Assembly: GCA_049890295.1 (NCBI GenBank)
Contig: JBMHBP010000012.1
Location: 1 to 64,000, forward strand
Length of the DNA stretch: 64,000 nt
Reading direction: 5' to 3'
Source of the DNA: GCA-2862585 sp049890295
GTDB lineage: Bacteria; Bacteroidota; Bacteroidia; Flavobacteriales; UBA7312
Shown here in pieces: positions 24,581 to 33,075 of this stretch. Position 1 is the first letter of the stretch, and the number at the start of each line of letters is the position of its first letter. Both the position numbers and the translations under genes were made by a program. The notes under the pieces are model-generated. The model was not told the origin of the DNA. It was given only the letters and a program-made list of their open reading frames with translations, and did not search any database.

Positions 24581-25259
24581 AAAACAAAACGAAAATATCG
24601 CTCACATCATAGAACTAAATCCTGAATTAAAAAATATTGGTTTTGCCGATGGTATAAATATTGGAGGTGCACTCAATAGTGCGGAGAAGGAAGTAATGAT
24701 TAAAAAGGCAGCTCATAAATTTGGAGAGTTTTTAGATGCATTAGGTTGCGACTGGAAAAACGACCCTAATTCTAAAGAAACACCAACAAGAGTTGCCAAA
24801 GCGTATGTCAACGATTTGTGGGCCGGACGATATAATCCATTTCCTAAAATAACCACTTTCCCCAATGACGATTATGATGGCATCATTTTTGAGGGAAATA
24901 TTCCTGTAATATCTATGTGTTCTCACCACCATCAAACCATTATGGGCAAAGCACATATAGCCTATATTCCAAAAATCAACCATAAGATAATAGGATTGAG
25001 TAAGCTCAACCGAATTGTCGAACATTACTCCAGGCGTGGTGCTATTCAAGAAAACTTGACAGTACGCATTCACGATGCCATCAATAAGATAGTTGAGAGT
25101 AACAAGGGAGTTGCTGTAATGATTGAAGCAACTCACAATTGTGTTCAATGTAGAGGTGTAGGCCATAAAGGAACAACAATGAAGACTTCTAAATTAACTG
25201 GAGAGTTCATAGAATCGAACAAAACAAGAAATGAATTTTATGAATTTATCAAGTCTTAA
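24573..25259 (+). CDS. folE: GTP cyclohydrolase I
   Basis: 228 residues from ATG 24573 (MDKKQNENIA), overlapping the PTPS stop. The zinc site is C116-S-H-H-H with the later C in HNCVQCRGVGHKGT. The substrate site reads GLSKLNRIVEHYSRRGAIQENLT, and the closing TMKTSKLTGEF is typical. It converts GTP to dihydroneopterin triphosphate, the substrate of the PTPS encoded just before. Being in a light-regulated operon, it is more likely the dedicated pterin enzyme than the housekeeping folate one. A second folE elsewhere in the genome would support this. Confidence 0.93.
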   Translation: MDKKQNENIAHIIELNPELKNIGFADGINIGGALNSAEKEVMIKKAAHKFGEFLDALGCDWKNDPNSKETPTRVAKAYVNDLWAGRYNPFPKITTFPNDDYDGIIFEGNIPVISMCSHHHQTIMGKAHIAYIPKINHKIIGLSKLNRIVEHYSRRGAIQENLTVRIHDAINKIVESNKGVAVMIEATHNCVQCRGVGHKGTTMKTSKLTGEFIESNKTRNEFYEFIKS

Positions 25260-25261
25260 AT

Positions 25262-26740
25262 ATGGGTAAGGTTTCAGTCATAGGAAGTGGATTTTCAGGC
25301 TTAAGTACGGCGGCATTCTTGGCAAAAGATGGGCATGAGGTTTCAATTTTTGAAAAAAACAATACCATAGGAGGTAGAGCTAGACAATTTAGTGCCAATG
25401 GATTTATTTTTGATATGGGTCCAAGTTGGTATTGGATGGCTGATGTTTTTGAAAAATTCTTTCATCAATTTGGAAAAAAACCCAGTGACTATTTTGATTT
25501 AGTACAATTAGATCCAGGCTTTCAGATCATTTTCGACCAAGATCATACAATGGAAATTTCGTCGAATTGGGATGACGTTTGCGAGTTATTTGAATACTTT
25601 GAAAAAGGCTCTGCAGATAAGCTAAATGCATTTATGAAAGAAGCCGAATACAAATACGACATCGGCATCAATCAATTAGTGTACGAGCCAGGGCTGTCAT
25701 TATCAGAAGTCTGCAAACCTGAAATTTTCCTCAACGTATTTAAACTTCAAGTTTTCACTTCTTACAGAAAGCATGTAGCTAAATATTTTAAAAATCCTTA
25801 TTTAAGATCACTTTTAGAGTTTCCTGTTTTATTTCTAGGAACAGCACCCAATCAAACCCCCGCTTTGTATAGTTTAATGACTTACTCCGGCATCAAAAAA
25901 GGAACCTTTTATCCAATGGGTGGTTTTGGGAAAGTTATTGATGGCTTTAAACAAGTATGTGTCGAACAAGGGGTTTCTATTTTCACAGACGAGGCCGTGC
26001 AGTCAGTGAACATAAAGGACAGAAAAATTCAGTCAATACAAACAAGCCAAAGAACGTTTGAAACTGATGTTCTGATAGGATCGGCCGATTACAGCCATGT
26101 AGATAATAAAATTCTACCCAAAGAATACAGTAATTACAAGGCATCCTATTGGGAGAATAGAACTTTCTCGCCATCTAGTTTGTTATTTTATGTAGGAGTC
26201 AATAAAAAAATAAATAAACTCATTCATCACAATTTATTTTTTGATGAAGATATTGAACAGCATACTAATGAGATATATAAAAACCCACAGTGGCCAAAAC
26301 AACCTCTTTTTTATGTTTGCTGCCCTTCAAAGACAGATCCAGAAGTAGCTCCAGAAGGAAAAGAAAACTTATTCTTTTTAATGCCAATAGCTCCCGGCCT
26401 TCAAGATACCGAAGAGATTCGCGAAAAATATTTCAAAATAATGCTAAAGCGTCTAGAAAAATATACGGGACAAAGCATAGAGGACGCTATTGAGTACAAA
26501 AAGAGCTACTGCGTTAATGACTTCGTTTCTGATTATAATGCTTATAAAGGCAACGCCTATGGCTTAGCTAACACGCTTATGCAAACTGCTAATTTGAAGC
26601 CTAAAATCAATAATAAAAAAATATCAAACTTATTCTACACAGGACAACTTACTGTACCAGGACCCGGTGTCCCACCTTCAATTATTTCAGGACAGGTGGT
26701 TGCCAAACATATTGTAGATTCTAAACTTCTTTCATTATGA
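25262..26740 (+). CDS. crtI: Phytoene desaturase
   Basis: 492 residues. The FAD loop IGSGFSGLSTAAFLAKDG is at residues 7-24, then NTIGGRARQF and FDMGPSWYWMAD near 56-67, the form I associate with Bacteroidota CrtI. The C-terminal FYTGQLTVPGPGVPPSIISG is the standard bacterial carotenoid-desaturase signature. It takes phytoene to lycopene, probably at the membrane. It follows folE by 2 bp and overlaps crtB by 4 nt (ATGA), so desaturase and synthase are translationally coupled. Confidence 0.92.
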   Translation: MGKVSVIGSGFSGLSTAAFLAKDGHEVSIFEKNNTIGGRARQFSANGFIFDMGPSWYWMADVFEKFFHQFGKKPSDYFDLVQLDPGFQIIFDQDHTMEISSNWDDVCELFEYFEKGSADKLNAFMKEAEYKYDIGINQLVYEPGLSLSEVCKPEIFLNVFKLQVFTSYRKHVAKYFKNPYLRSLLEFPVLFLGTAPNQTPALYSLMTYSGIKKGTFYPMGGFGKVIDGFKQVCVEQGVSIFTDEAVQSVNIKDRKIQSIQTSQRTFETDVLIGSADYSHVDNKILPKEYSNYKASYWENRTFSPSSLLFYVGVNKKINKLIHHNLFFDEDIEQHTNEIYKNPQWPKQPLFYVCCPSKTDPEVAPEGKENLFFLMPIAPGLQDTEEIREKYFKIMLKRLEKYTGQSIEDAIEYKKSYCVNDFVSDYNAYKGNAYGLANTLMQTANLKPKINNKKISNLFYTGQLTVPGPGVPPSIISGQVVAKHIVDSKLLSL

Positions 26741-27576
26741 AACATATTTTCGATAACGTATCCGATAGATGCAGTAAACTAACAACTATAGCCTACAGTA
26801 CCAGTTTTAGTTTTGGTATTAAAGCATTAGATAAAAAACTACATGCACCAATATATGGTATTTATGGCTTTGTTCGATTTGCTGATGAAATAGTAGATAC
26901 CTTTCATGAATACGACAAGCATCACCTATTTAATAAATTCAAAGAAGATACCATTGAGTCAATAGATAGAAAAATAAGCTTAAACCCTATCCTCAATAGT
27001 TTCCAAAAGGTAGTCCATGACTATAATATTGAATGGAATCTTATTAATACCTTTTTAGATAGCATGCAAATGGATCTTGATGAAGAACAGGCATACGATT
27101 CCGACAAGTATAACAAATATATATTAGGGTCTGCTGAAGTAGTCGGTTTAATGTGCCTAAAAGTGTTTGTAGACGGTGATGAAGATGCATATACAAAACT
27201 TAAGCCAAGCGCGATGAGTTTAGGCTCAGCATTCCAAAAAGTTAATTTTTTGAGAGATGCTAATAGCGACTTTAACAACTTAGGAAGAACCTACTTTCCA
27301 GATGTTAATATGCTAAACTTTAGCGAATCAGACAAAGCAAAAATTGAAGCCGATATACAATTTGACTTTCAAGAAGCTTTGGAAGGAATTAAACAATTAC
27401 CATACAGTTCAAGAGGTGGTGTTTATCTAGCTTATATTTATTATTACAATTTATTTAGAAAAATTAAGTCCTTACCATCCTCTAAAATATTAGAAGAAAG
27501 AATTCGAATTCCAAATGCTGATAAGCTTGCGCTGATGGCCCAATCAATGATAAAAAATCAATTGAATTTGATATGA
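26737..27576 (+). CDS. crtB: Phytoene synthase
   Basis: 279 residues. The two aspartate-rich motifs are FADEIVDTFHEYD near 48-60 and LRDANSDFNNLGRTYF near 170-185, which bind diphosphate through Mg2+. YSTSFSFGIKAL near residue 20 and GSAEVVGLMCLKVF near 130 complete the squalene/phytoene synthase pattern. It joins two geranylgeranyl diphosphates into phytoene. No GGPP synthase (crtE) gene is in the window, so it must be supplied from elsewhere. It overlaps the next gene by 4 nt. Confidence 0.92.
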   Translation: MKHIFDNVSDRCSKLTTIAYSTSFSFGIKALDKKLHAPIYGIYGFVRFADEIVDTFHEYDKHHLFNKFKEDTIESIDRKISLNPILNSFQKVVHDYNIEWNLINTFLDSMQMDLDEEQAYDSDKYNKYILGSAEVVGLMCLKVFVDGDEDAYTKLKPSAMSLGSAFQKVNFLRDANSDFNNLGRTYFPDVNMLNFSESDKAKIEADIQFDFQEALEGIKQLPYSSRGGVYLAYIYYYNLFRKIKSLPSSKILEERIRIPNADKLALMAQSMIKNQLNLI

Positions 27577-28034
27577 AAGTATGTATTTCAATACTTCTCC
27601 TCTTTTTATCTAAGCTTGCCTTAACACAATCATCCAAAACAACTGAGCTTCGTGAACTCTTTGTCACCGCTCATACTGAAGAGGAAACGTGTATTAAGCT
27701 ATTTAAATTAACTGAAAATACCGATTTGAAAGAAAATTCATTAGCATACGCATATCATGCAGTCGCTAATATGTTATTAGCAAATTACGCTTTAAATCCA
27801 TTCAAAAAATGGCACTATTTTAAAGTTGGTAAAGAAATGCTTGAAAACGTAATTATTCAAAACCCAAAAAATATTGAAATTCGTTTTTTGAGGTACTGCA
27901 TTCAAATGAATTCACCAGTATTTTTGGCCTATCAAAGTGATCTAGAAACAGATAAAAAAATTATATCCTCAAGCATTTATAATCAGCCTAAACACTTACA
28001 ATCATTTATTAACCCCATATTTAACAATCTATAA
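27573..28034 (+). CDS. Exported helical protein of unknown function inside the crt operon
   Basis: Not assigned to a named family. 153 residues with a signal peptide (VCISILLLFLSKLALTQ). The mature part is mostly helical: LRELFVTAHTEEETCIKLFK, then AYAYHAVANMLLANYAL, then KKWHYFKVGKEMLENVI, then IRFLRYCIQMNSP. This looks like a small TPR-like or all-alpha periplasmic protein. It overlaps crtB by 4 nt and precedes idi by 1 bp, so its supply is tied to carotenoid synthesis. I recall similar small exported proteins beside crtB in other Flavobacteriia. A role in carotenoid handling or placement is a guess. Confidence 0.7.
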   Translation: MKVCISILLLFLSKLALTQSSKTTELRELFVTAHTEEETCIKLFKLTENTDLKENSLAYAYHAVANMLLANYALNPFKKWHYFKVGKEMLENVIIQNPKNIEIRFLRYCIQMNSPVFLAYQSDLETDKKIISSSIYNQPKHLQSFINPIFNNL

Positions 28035-28035
28035 T

Positions 28036-28575
28036 ATGAATTCGCAAGTTATTTTAGTTGACAAGAAAGATAATCCTATTGGTATTATGGACAAGCTAGA
28101 AGCTCATGAAAAAGGGCTTCTACACAGAGCTTTATCTGTTTTTATTTTCAATTCTGAAGGCAAGATGCTTATACAGCGACGAGCTTTAACGAAATATCAC
28201 ACACCCGGCTTGTGGAGCAATACTGCATGTAGTCACCCAATGATTGGAGAAGAAACGATAGATGCAGCCCGAAGACGTTTAAAAGAAGAGATGGGTTTGA
28301 CAACAAATTTGACTTTTTCATTTAGTTTTTTATATGAAGCAAGTTTTATAAATGGCCTCACTGAAAATGAATTAGATCATGTTTATTTAGGCTTCTCAGA
28401 TGATAAACCTGAATTTGATAGAAGAGAAGTTTGTGACTATAAATACATGAGTACCGAAGAGCTTGAAAAAGACGTTAATGACTTTCCAGAAAAATATACC
28501 CCATGGTTTAAAATATGCCTCAAGAAAGTATTAGAAAGCAAATACTATTTTCAAAAAAATGCATTAATTGCTTAA
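28036..28575 (+). CDS. idi: Isopentenyl-diphosphate delta-isomerase, type I
   Basis: 179 residues in a Nudix fold. The catalytic Cys is in NTACSHPMIGEE near 66-77, the metal-binding stretch is AARRRLKEEMG near 81-91, and the second acidic site is ENELDHVYLG near 112-121. It interconverts IPP and DMAPP, setting the ratio needed for geranylgeranyl diphosphate. Placement between crtB and crtZ fits a pathway-dedicated copy. It follows the exported protein by 1 bp. Confidence 0.92.
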   Translation: MNSQVILVDKKDNPIGIMDKLEAHEKGLLHRALSVFIFNSEGKMLIQRRALTKYHTPGLWSNTACSHPMIGEETIDAARRRLKEEMGLTTNLTFSFSFLYEASFINGLTENELDHVYLGFSDDKPEFDRREVCDYKYMSTEELEKDVNDFPEKYTPWFKICLKKVLESKYYFQKNALIA

Positions 28576-28584
28576 TTTTGTACT

Positions 28585-29022
28585 ATGAATTGGTTGATGA
28601 GTTTGCTAATAATTTTTACAACTTTTTGGGTAATGGAGTTTGTTGCATGGGCTACTCATAAATACGTCATGCACGGCTTTTTATGGAACTTACACAGAGA
28701 TCATCACCAAGTAGATAAACACAAAAAGTTTGAAAAAAACGATGCATTTTTTCTGATTTTTGCCTTACCGGGGGCCGTTTTAATGATGTCTGGATCATAT
28801 TTTCTACCAATAGGTATTGGTATTACCCTTTACGGTTTTGCTTACTTTATAATTCACGAAGTATTTATTCATCAGCGTATCAAATTACTTAGAAATACGA
28901 ACTTACGCTATTTTAAAGCCATCAGAAGAGCTCACAAAATTCACCACAAAAATCTAACTAAAGAAAACGGCAGTTGTTTTGGGATGTTGATTGTTCCTCT
29001 AAAGTACTTTAAAAGGTACTAA
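28585..29022 (+). CDS. crtZ: Beta-carotene hydroxylase
   Basis: 145 residues, four membrane segments. The di-iron histidine boxes of the fatty acid hydroxylase superfamily are all visible: HKYVMH, HRDHH, HEVFIH and HKIHH. It places the 3-hydroxyl on a beta ring. With the cyclase, cruF and crtD in the other operon, the expected end product is a monocyclic carotenoid with 3-OH and 1'-OH, such as saproxanthin (or myxol after further hydroxylation). It is the last gene of the rightward operon. Confidence 0.9.
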   Translation: MNWLMSLLIIFTTFWVMEFVAWATHKYVMHGFLWNLHRDHHQVDKHKKFEKNDAFFLIFALPGAVLMMSGSYFLPIGIGITLYGFAYFIIHEVFIHQRIKLLRNTNLRYFKAIRRAHKIHHKNLTKENGSCFGMLIVPLKYFKRY

Positions 29023-29075
29023 TATTTAGCTATCAACAAACTCTTTTAGAAGGATTACTAGCATTAAGATATTAG

Positions 29076-29249
29076 GTAAGCCAATCTATTTTATTACTAT
29101 CTTCAATTTGTAGTTTTAGTCAATCTGAGAATAACTATCAAAAATTTAATCTTTATTAGAGCCTAAGCTGTTTTAAGAAGTATTTTGAGCCTTGTATGAA
29201 ATTGATAGACATAAAAAAAGTTATTCCACTAAGAAGTTTTTTATTTTAA
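29076..29249 (+). pseudogene. Possible remnant of a small exported protein gene
   Basis: Within the 257-bp gap after crtZ, one frame reads VSQSILLLSSICSFSQSENN, which looks like the core and cleavage site of a Flavobacteriia signal peptide. It has no start codon (an in-frame TAG precedes it) and is broken by a TAG at 29157-29159, before about 29 more codons to TAA at 29247. It may be a decayed lipoprotein or exported gene, or chance. Confidence 0.25.
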
Positions 29250-29250
29250 T

Positions 29251-29258
29251 TATTTTTG
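29251..29258 (+). promoter_or_regulatory. -7 promoter element of the small lipoprotein gene
   Basis: TATTTTTG is a perfect TAnnTTTG, 21 bp before the ATG at 29280. No clear -33 TTG is seen. Confidence 0.5.
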
Positions 29259-29279
29259 CTAGGCTAAGTTGAATTAAAA

Positions 29280-29660
29280 ATGAAAAACTTCCTAATTATA
29301 TATTTCCTTTTACTAGCATGTAACTCACAAAGTTTTCTTATTTCATCAAGCTATCAAGATTGGGTGGGCGGCCTAAAAGAATCTGGATCTGGCACTAATT
29401 TTAACTTCAAAATAGTTGCTCCAGCCAGTCAATCAAATTTTTCTATTGAAACTGTTTATGCACATGAACGTCTGCTTCGCTTTAATGTCTTACCTAAATC
29501 CTTCGAACGTGGTGACACACTCATTATTAGTGGTTATAAAAGCGAACAGAATTGGCAGTCTGAGGGCTTATCGGCTAAAATTGAATATTTATTGAATGAC
29601 AGATTAAACTCAATAGCTATTAATGAGATGACAAAATTGGAAAAATTATATTATCCCTAG
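29280..29660 (+). CDS. Small putative lipoprotein of unknown function
   Basis: Not recognised. 126 residues. The N-terminus NFLIIYFLLLACNSQ has a lipobox-like LLAC at residues 11-14, so it is probably a lipoprotein. The mature part alternates strand-like stretches (FNFKIVAPASQSNFSIETVY, LLRFNVLPKSFERGDTLIIS, LSAKIEYLLNDRLNSIAI), suggesting a beta-sandwich. A perfect -7 element precedes it. It stands between the carotenoid operon and a small membrane protein gene, and nothing ties it to either. Confidence 0.6.
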   Translation: MKNFLIIYFLLLACNSQSFLISSSYQDWVGGLKESGSGTNFNFKIVAPASQSNFSIETVYAHERLLRFNVLPKSFERGDTLIISGYKSEQNWQSEGLSAKIEYLLNDRLNSIAINEMTKLEKLYYP

Positions 29661-29696
29661 AAAAATAAACAAATTTATAACTAAAACTCCCTAAGT

Positions 29697-30125
29697 ATGA
29701 AAACTAAATCACCCCTATGGTTTTGGATAGTTACAACACTTATTCTATTATGGAATAGTATGGGTATACTTTCTTTTTTTGGCCATATATATGTCTCAAA
29801 ATTCGGCATAGAAGAATTATCAACTAGCGAACAAGCCTTGTACGCTGAGTTTCCACTATGGACTTTTTTGATTTTTGGTCTAGCCGTTTCTACTGGCTTT
29901 TTTGGATCTATTGGTTTACTCCTTCGTAAACATTGGTCATATAGCATGTTCATGCTATCGATTTTAGCAATTATACCACAGATGGTCCATAATGTATTTT
30001 TCACAAGTTCAATAGAGGTATTTGGCTTAGCCCAAACCATAACTATGCCTATACTCGTTATCGTATTTGGAGTATTTCTCATTTGGTTTTCAAAACGTTC
30101 AGTTTATAATAACTGGTACAGATAA
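29697..30125 (+). CDS. Four-helix inner membrane protein of unknown function
   Basis: 142 residues with four membrane segments, near 8-28, 54-75, 83-104 and 112-132. It resembles small integral membrane proteins of Flavobacteriia sometimes named sugar transporter without evidence. The loop after the first helix (GIEELSTSEQALYAEFPLWT) is conserved-looking. No catalytic motif is seen. Function unknown. Confidence 0.65.
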   Translation: MKTKSPLWFWIVTTLILLWNSMGILSFFGHIYVSKFGIEELSTSEQALYAEFPLWTFLIFGLAVSTGFFGSIGLLLRKHWSYSMFMLSILAIIPQMVHNVFFTSSIEVFGLAQTITMPILVIVFGVFLIWFSKRSVYNNWYR

Positions 30126-30151
30126 AGCGTGTAAAAGTTAGTTAAAGCAAT

Positions 30152-30159
30152 TATCTTTG
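30152..30159 (+). promoter_or_regulatory. -7 promoter element of gpmI
   Basis: TATCTTTG is a perfect TAnnTTTG and ends only 5 bp before the gpmI ATG at 30165, so transcription would start at or next to the A of ATG, predicting a leaderless message. Confidence 0.6.
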
Positions 30160-30164
30160 CAGAC

Positions 30165-31676
30165 ATGCAAAACACTAAAACAGTTCTAATGATATTAGAT
30201 GGCTGGGGACACGGAAGTCAAGACGCCTCAGATGCTATTTTTTCTGCCAAAACACCGTACATTGATTCCCTTTATAACAAATGGCCTAACAGCGAACTAC
30301 AAACTGATGGACTTGCTGTGGGGCTGCCTGAAGGTCAAATGGGCAACTCAGAAGTAGGACATCTCAATATAGGAGCAGGAAGAATCGTTTATCAAGATTT
30401 AGCCAAAATTAACAAAGCATGTGATGAAAACAGCTTAGAGAGTATGCTTAACTTACAGATTGCTTTTCAATATGCTAAAGAAAACTCTAAACCCTTACAC
30501 CTCATGGGCTTAGTTTCAGATGGTGGAATCCATTCCCATTCCAATCACCTTTATGAGCTGTGCCGACTAGCCGAAAAGGCTGGAGTCAAAGACGTATTTA
30601 TACACGCTTTTACGGATGGAAGAGACACCGACCCAAAAAGTGGAAAAAGATTTTTAGCAGCCTTAGAAGATAATTTACATGGGGCAAAGATAGCCACAGT
30701 TTGTGGTCGCTACTATGCCATGGATAGAGATAACCGATGGGAACGAATCAAATTAGCTTACGATTTGTTAACCAAAGGTAAGGGCAAGCCAACAACGAAT
30801 ATTTTACAAAGCATAGAGAAATCCTACCAAAATAATACCAGTGACGAATTTATTACCCCTATAGTCCACACGAACAACGGACAGCCAATAGCTACCATCA
30901 AAGAAGGTGATGCTGTTATATGCTTCAATTTTAGAACCGATAGGTGTCGTGAAATTACAACGGCACTTACTCAAAAACACATGCCAGAATATGACATGCA
31001 ACCCCTAAAGTTACATTATACGACTATGACGATGTACGATAAAACCTTTAAAAACATCAATGTTATTTTCGAGAAGGACAACCTTAATAACACACTTGGC
31101 CAAATTATTGCAGAAAATGGATTGAAGCAAATTCGAATAGCTGAAACAGAAAAATATCCCCATGTCACCTTTTTCTTTTCAGGCGGTAGGGAACAAGAAT
31201 TTGAGGGGGAAAAGCGACTCATGGCCAATTCACCCAAAGTAGCAACCTACGACCTACAACCCGAAATGAGTGCCCATGAAATTGTCAATTTGATTGTGCC
31301 AGAACTTGAAAACCAAAGTACTGACTTCATATGTCTCAATTTTGCCAACCCCGACATGGTTGGTCATACTGGCGATTATGAAGCTATTAAGACGGCAGTT
31401 GAAACGGTGGATACATGCACTAAGAAAGTAGTTGAAACGGCTATCAACAACAACTACGCTGTACTCATTATTGCTGATCATGGAAATGCCGACTATGCCA
31501 TAAATTCCGATGGTAGTCCAAACACTGCCCATACTACTAACTTAGTGCCTTGCTTTTTGCTAAACACTCAGCATACTACAATTAAAAATGGTAAATTAGG
31601 CGATATTGCCCCCACTATACTCACACTAATGGGAATTGATATTCCACAAGAAATGACTGGACAAACATTACTATAA
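30165..31676 (+). CDS. gpmI: 2,3-bisphosphoglycerate-independent phosphoglycerate mutase
   Basis: 503 residues, the usual length. The N-terminal metal site is LMILDGWGHG near 6-15. The phospho-Ser loop is QMGNSEVGHLNIGAGR near 59-74. HAFTDGRDTDP near 147-157, RYYAMDRDNRW near 184-194 and the C-terminal ADHGNADY near 436-443 complete the two-metal alkaline-phosphatase-like site. It interconverts 3- and 2-phosphoglycerate. It starts a gene string with a dipeptidase gene 2 bp downstream. Confidence 0.95.
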   Translation: MQNTKTVLMILDGWGHGSQDASDAIFSAKTPYIDSLYNKWPNSELQTDGLAVGLPEGQMGNSEVGHLNIGAGRIVYQDLAKINKACDENSLESMLNLQIAFQYAKENSKPLHLMGLVSDGGIHSHSNHLYELCRLAEKAGVKDVFIHAFTDGRDTDPKSGKRFLAALEDNLHGAKIATVCGRYYAMDRDNRWERIKLAYDLLTKGKGKPTTNILQSIEKSYQNNTSDEFITPIVHTNNGQPIATIKEGDAVICFNFRTDRCREITTALTQKHMPEYDMQPLKLHYTTMTMYDKTFKNINVIFEKDNLNNTLGQIIAENGLKQIRIAETEKYPHVTFFFSGGREQEFEGEKRLMANSPKVATYDLQPEMSAHEIVNLIVPELENQSTDFICLNFANPDMVGHTGDYEAIKTAVETVDTCTKKVVETAINNNYAVLIIADHGNADYAINSDGSPNTAHTTNLVPCFLLNTQHTTIKNGKLGDIAPTILTLMGIDIPQEMTGQTLL

Positions 31677-31678
31677 TT

Positions 31679-33070
31679 ATGGAACATATTAATCAATACA
31701 TAGAAGAACACAAAAACCGATTTATTGAAGAACTACTAGATTTACTACGTATACCTTCTATAAGTGCCGACCCAGCCTACTTAAAAGACGTATACAACTG
31801 TGCACAGGCCGTACATGACCATTTAGTGAAAGCAGGGGCTGATAATGTCGACATTTGCCCAACCAAAGGCTATCCCATTGTTTACGGAGAAAAAATAATA
31901 GACTCATCACTACCAACTGTACTTGTGTATGGTCATTACGACGTCCAACCCGCTGACCCTTTAGAGTTATGGGAAAGTGGTCCATTTGAACCAATCATCA
32001 AAGCCACTGACATCCATCCCGATGGTGCCATCTTTGCACGTGGTGCTTGCGATGATAAAGGACAAATGTATATGCACATCAAAGCATTTGAACTGATGAT
32101 GCGTACCAACTCACTGGCCTGTAATGTGAAATTCATGATAGAGGGCGAAGAAGAAGTCGGTTCAGACAATTTAGGTGACTTTGTCAAATCCAACAAAGAA
32201 CGACTGAAATGCGATGCCATACTTATCTCTGATACTGGTATTATAGCCAACGATACTCCCTCCATTACGACTGGATTAAAAGGATTAAGCTATTTAGAAG
32301 TGGAAGTGACAGGCCCTAACCGCGATTTACATTCGGGATTGTACGGCGGGGCCGTGGCCAACCCCATCAATATTTTATGTGAAATGATAGCCTCTCTAAA
32401 AGACGAAAATAATCACATTACTATCCCTGGTTTTTACGACAAAGTCGTAGAGCTGTCAGACCAAGAAAGAGCGGATATGGCTAGGGCACCTTTTTCTTTG
32501 GCAGATTATAAAAAAGCTTTAGACTTAGGCGATGTTCATGGAGAAAAGGGTTACACTACTATGGAAAGAACAGGCATACGCCCTACTCTAGACGTTAATG
32601 GTATTTGGGGTGGCTATACTGGCGAAGGAGCCAAAACAGTCATTGCATCAAAGGCCTATGCTAAAATATCCATGCGACTAGTTCCTAATCAGCAAGATGA
32701 AGAGATTACACAATTATTTGAATCTCACTTTAATCGTATTGCCCCAAAAAGTGTTAGTGTAAAAGTTAAACCACATCATGGTGGAGAACCATATGTTGCT
32801 CCTACTGATAGTCCAGCTTATCTAGCAGCAAGCGAGGCTATGGAAAGTACTTTTGGTAAAAAACCTGTGCCAATAAGAAGTGGTGGTAGCATACCTATTG
32901 TCGCTTTATTTGAAGAAGAACTAGATGTAAAGTCTATTTTGATGGGCTTTGGACTAGATAGCGATGCTATACATTCCCCTAATGAACACTATGGTATTTT
33001 TAACTTCCTAAAGGGAATAGAAACTATTCCACACTTTTTCACTAACTTTAAACGTTTGATGACAAAATAA
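31679..33070 (+). CDS. M20-family dipeptidase/peptidase
   Basis: 463 residues. The metal site VYGHYDVQPADP is near 87-98, with RGACDDKGQM near 121, EGEEEVGS near 155-162, DLHSGLYGGAV near 217, and a closing HSPNEHYGI. These are the zinc ligands and catalytic Glu of the M20 peptidases, closest to the carnosinase-like dipeptidases. No signal peptide, so it should act in the cytoplasm on dipeptides. It lies 2 bp after gpmI and just before the lipoprotein operon. Confidence 0.9.
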   Translation: MEHINQYIEEHKNRFIEELLDLLRIPSISADPAYLKDVYNCAQAVHDHLVKAGADNVDICPTKGYPIVYGEKIIDSSLPTVLVYGHYDVQPADPLELWESGPFEPIIKATDIHPDGAIFARGACDDKGQMYMHIKAFELMMRTNSLACNVKFMIEGEEEVGSDNLGDFVKSNKERLKCDAILISDTGIIANDTPSITTGLKGLSYLEVEVTGPNRDLHSGLYGGAVANPINILCEMIASLKDENNHITIPGFYDKVVELSDQERADMARAPFSLADYKKALDLGDVHGEKGYTTMERTGIRPTLDVNGIWGGYTGEGAKTVIASKAYAKISMRLVPNQQDEEITQLFESHFNRIAPKSVSVKVKPHHGGEPYVAPTDSPAYLAASEAMESTFGKKPVPIRSGGSIPIVALFEEELDVKSILMGFGLDSDAIHSPNEHYGIFNFLKGIETIPHFFTNFKRLMTK

Positions 33071-33075
33071 CACTA

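Noticed and set aside
24741..25166. 141-codon open frame antisense to folE
   Set aside because: folE is certain by its zinc and substrate motifs; the opposite frame shows no recognisable pattern.
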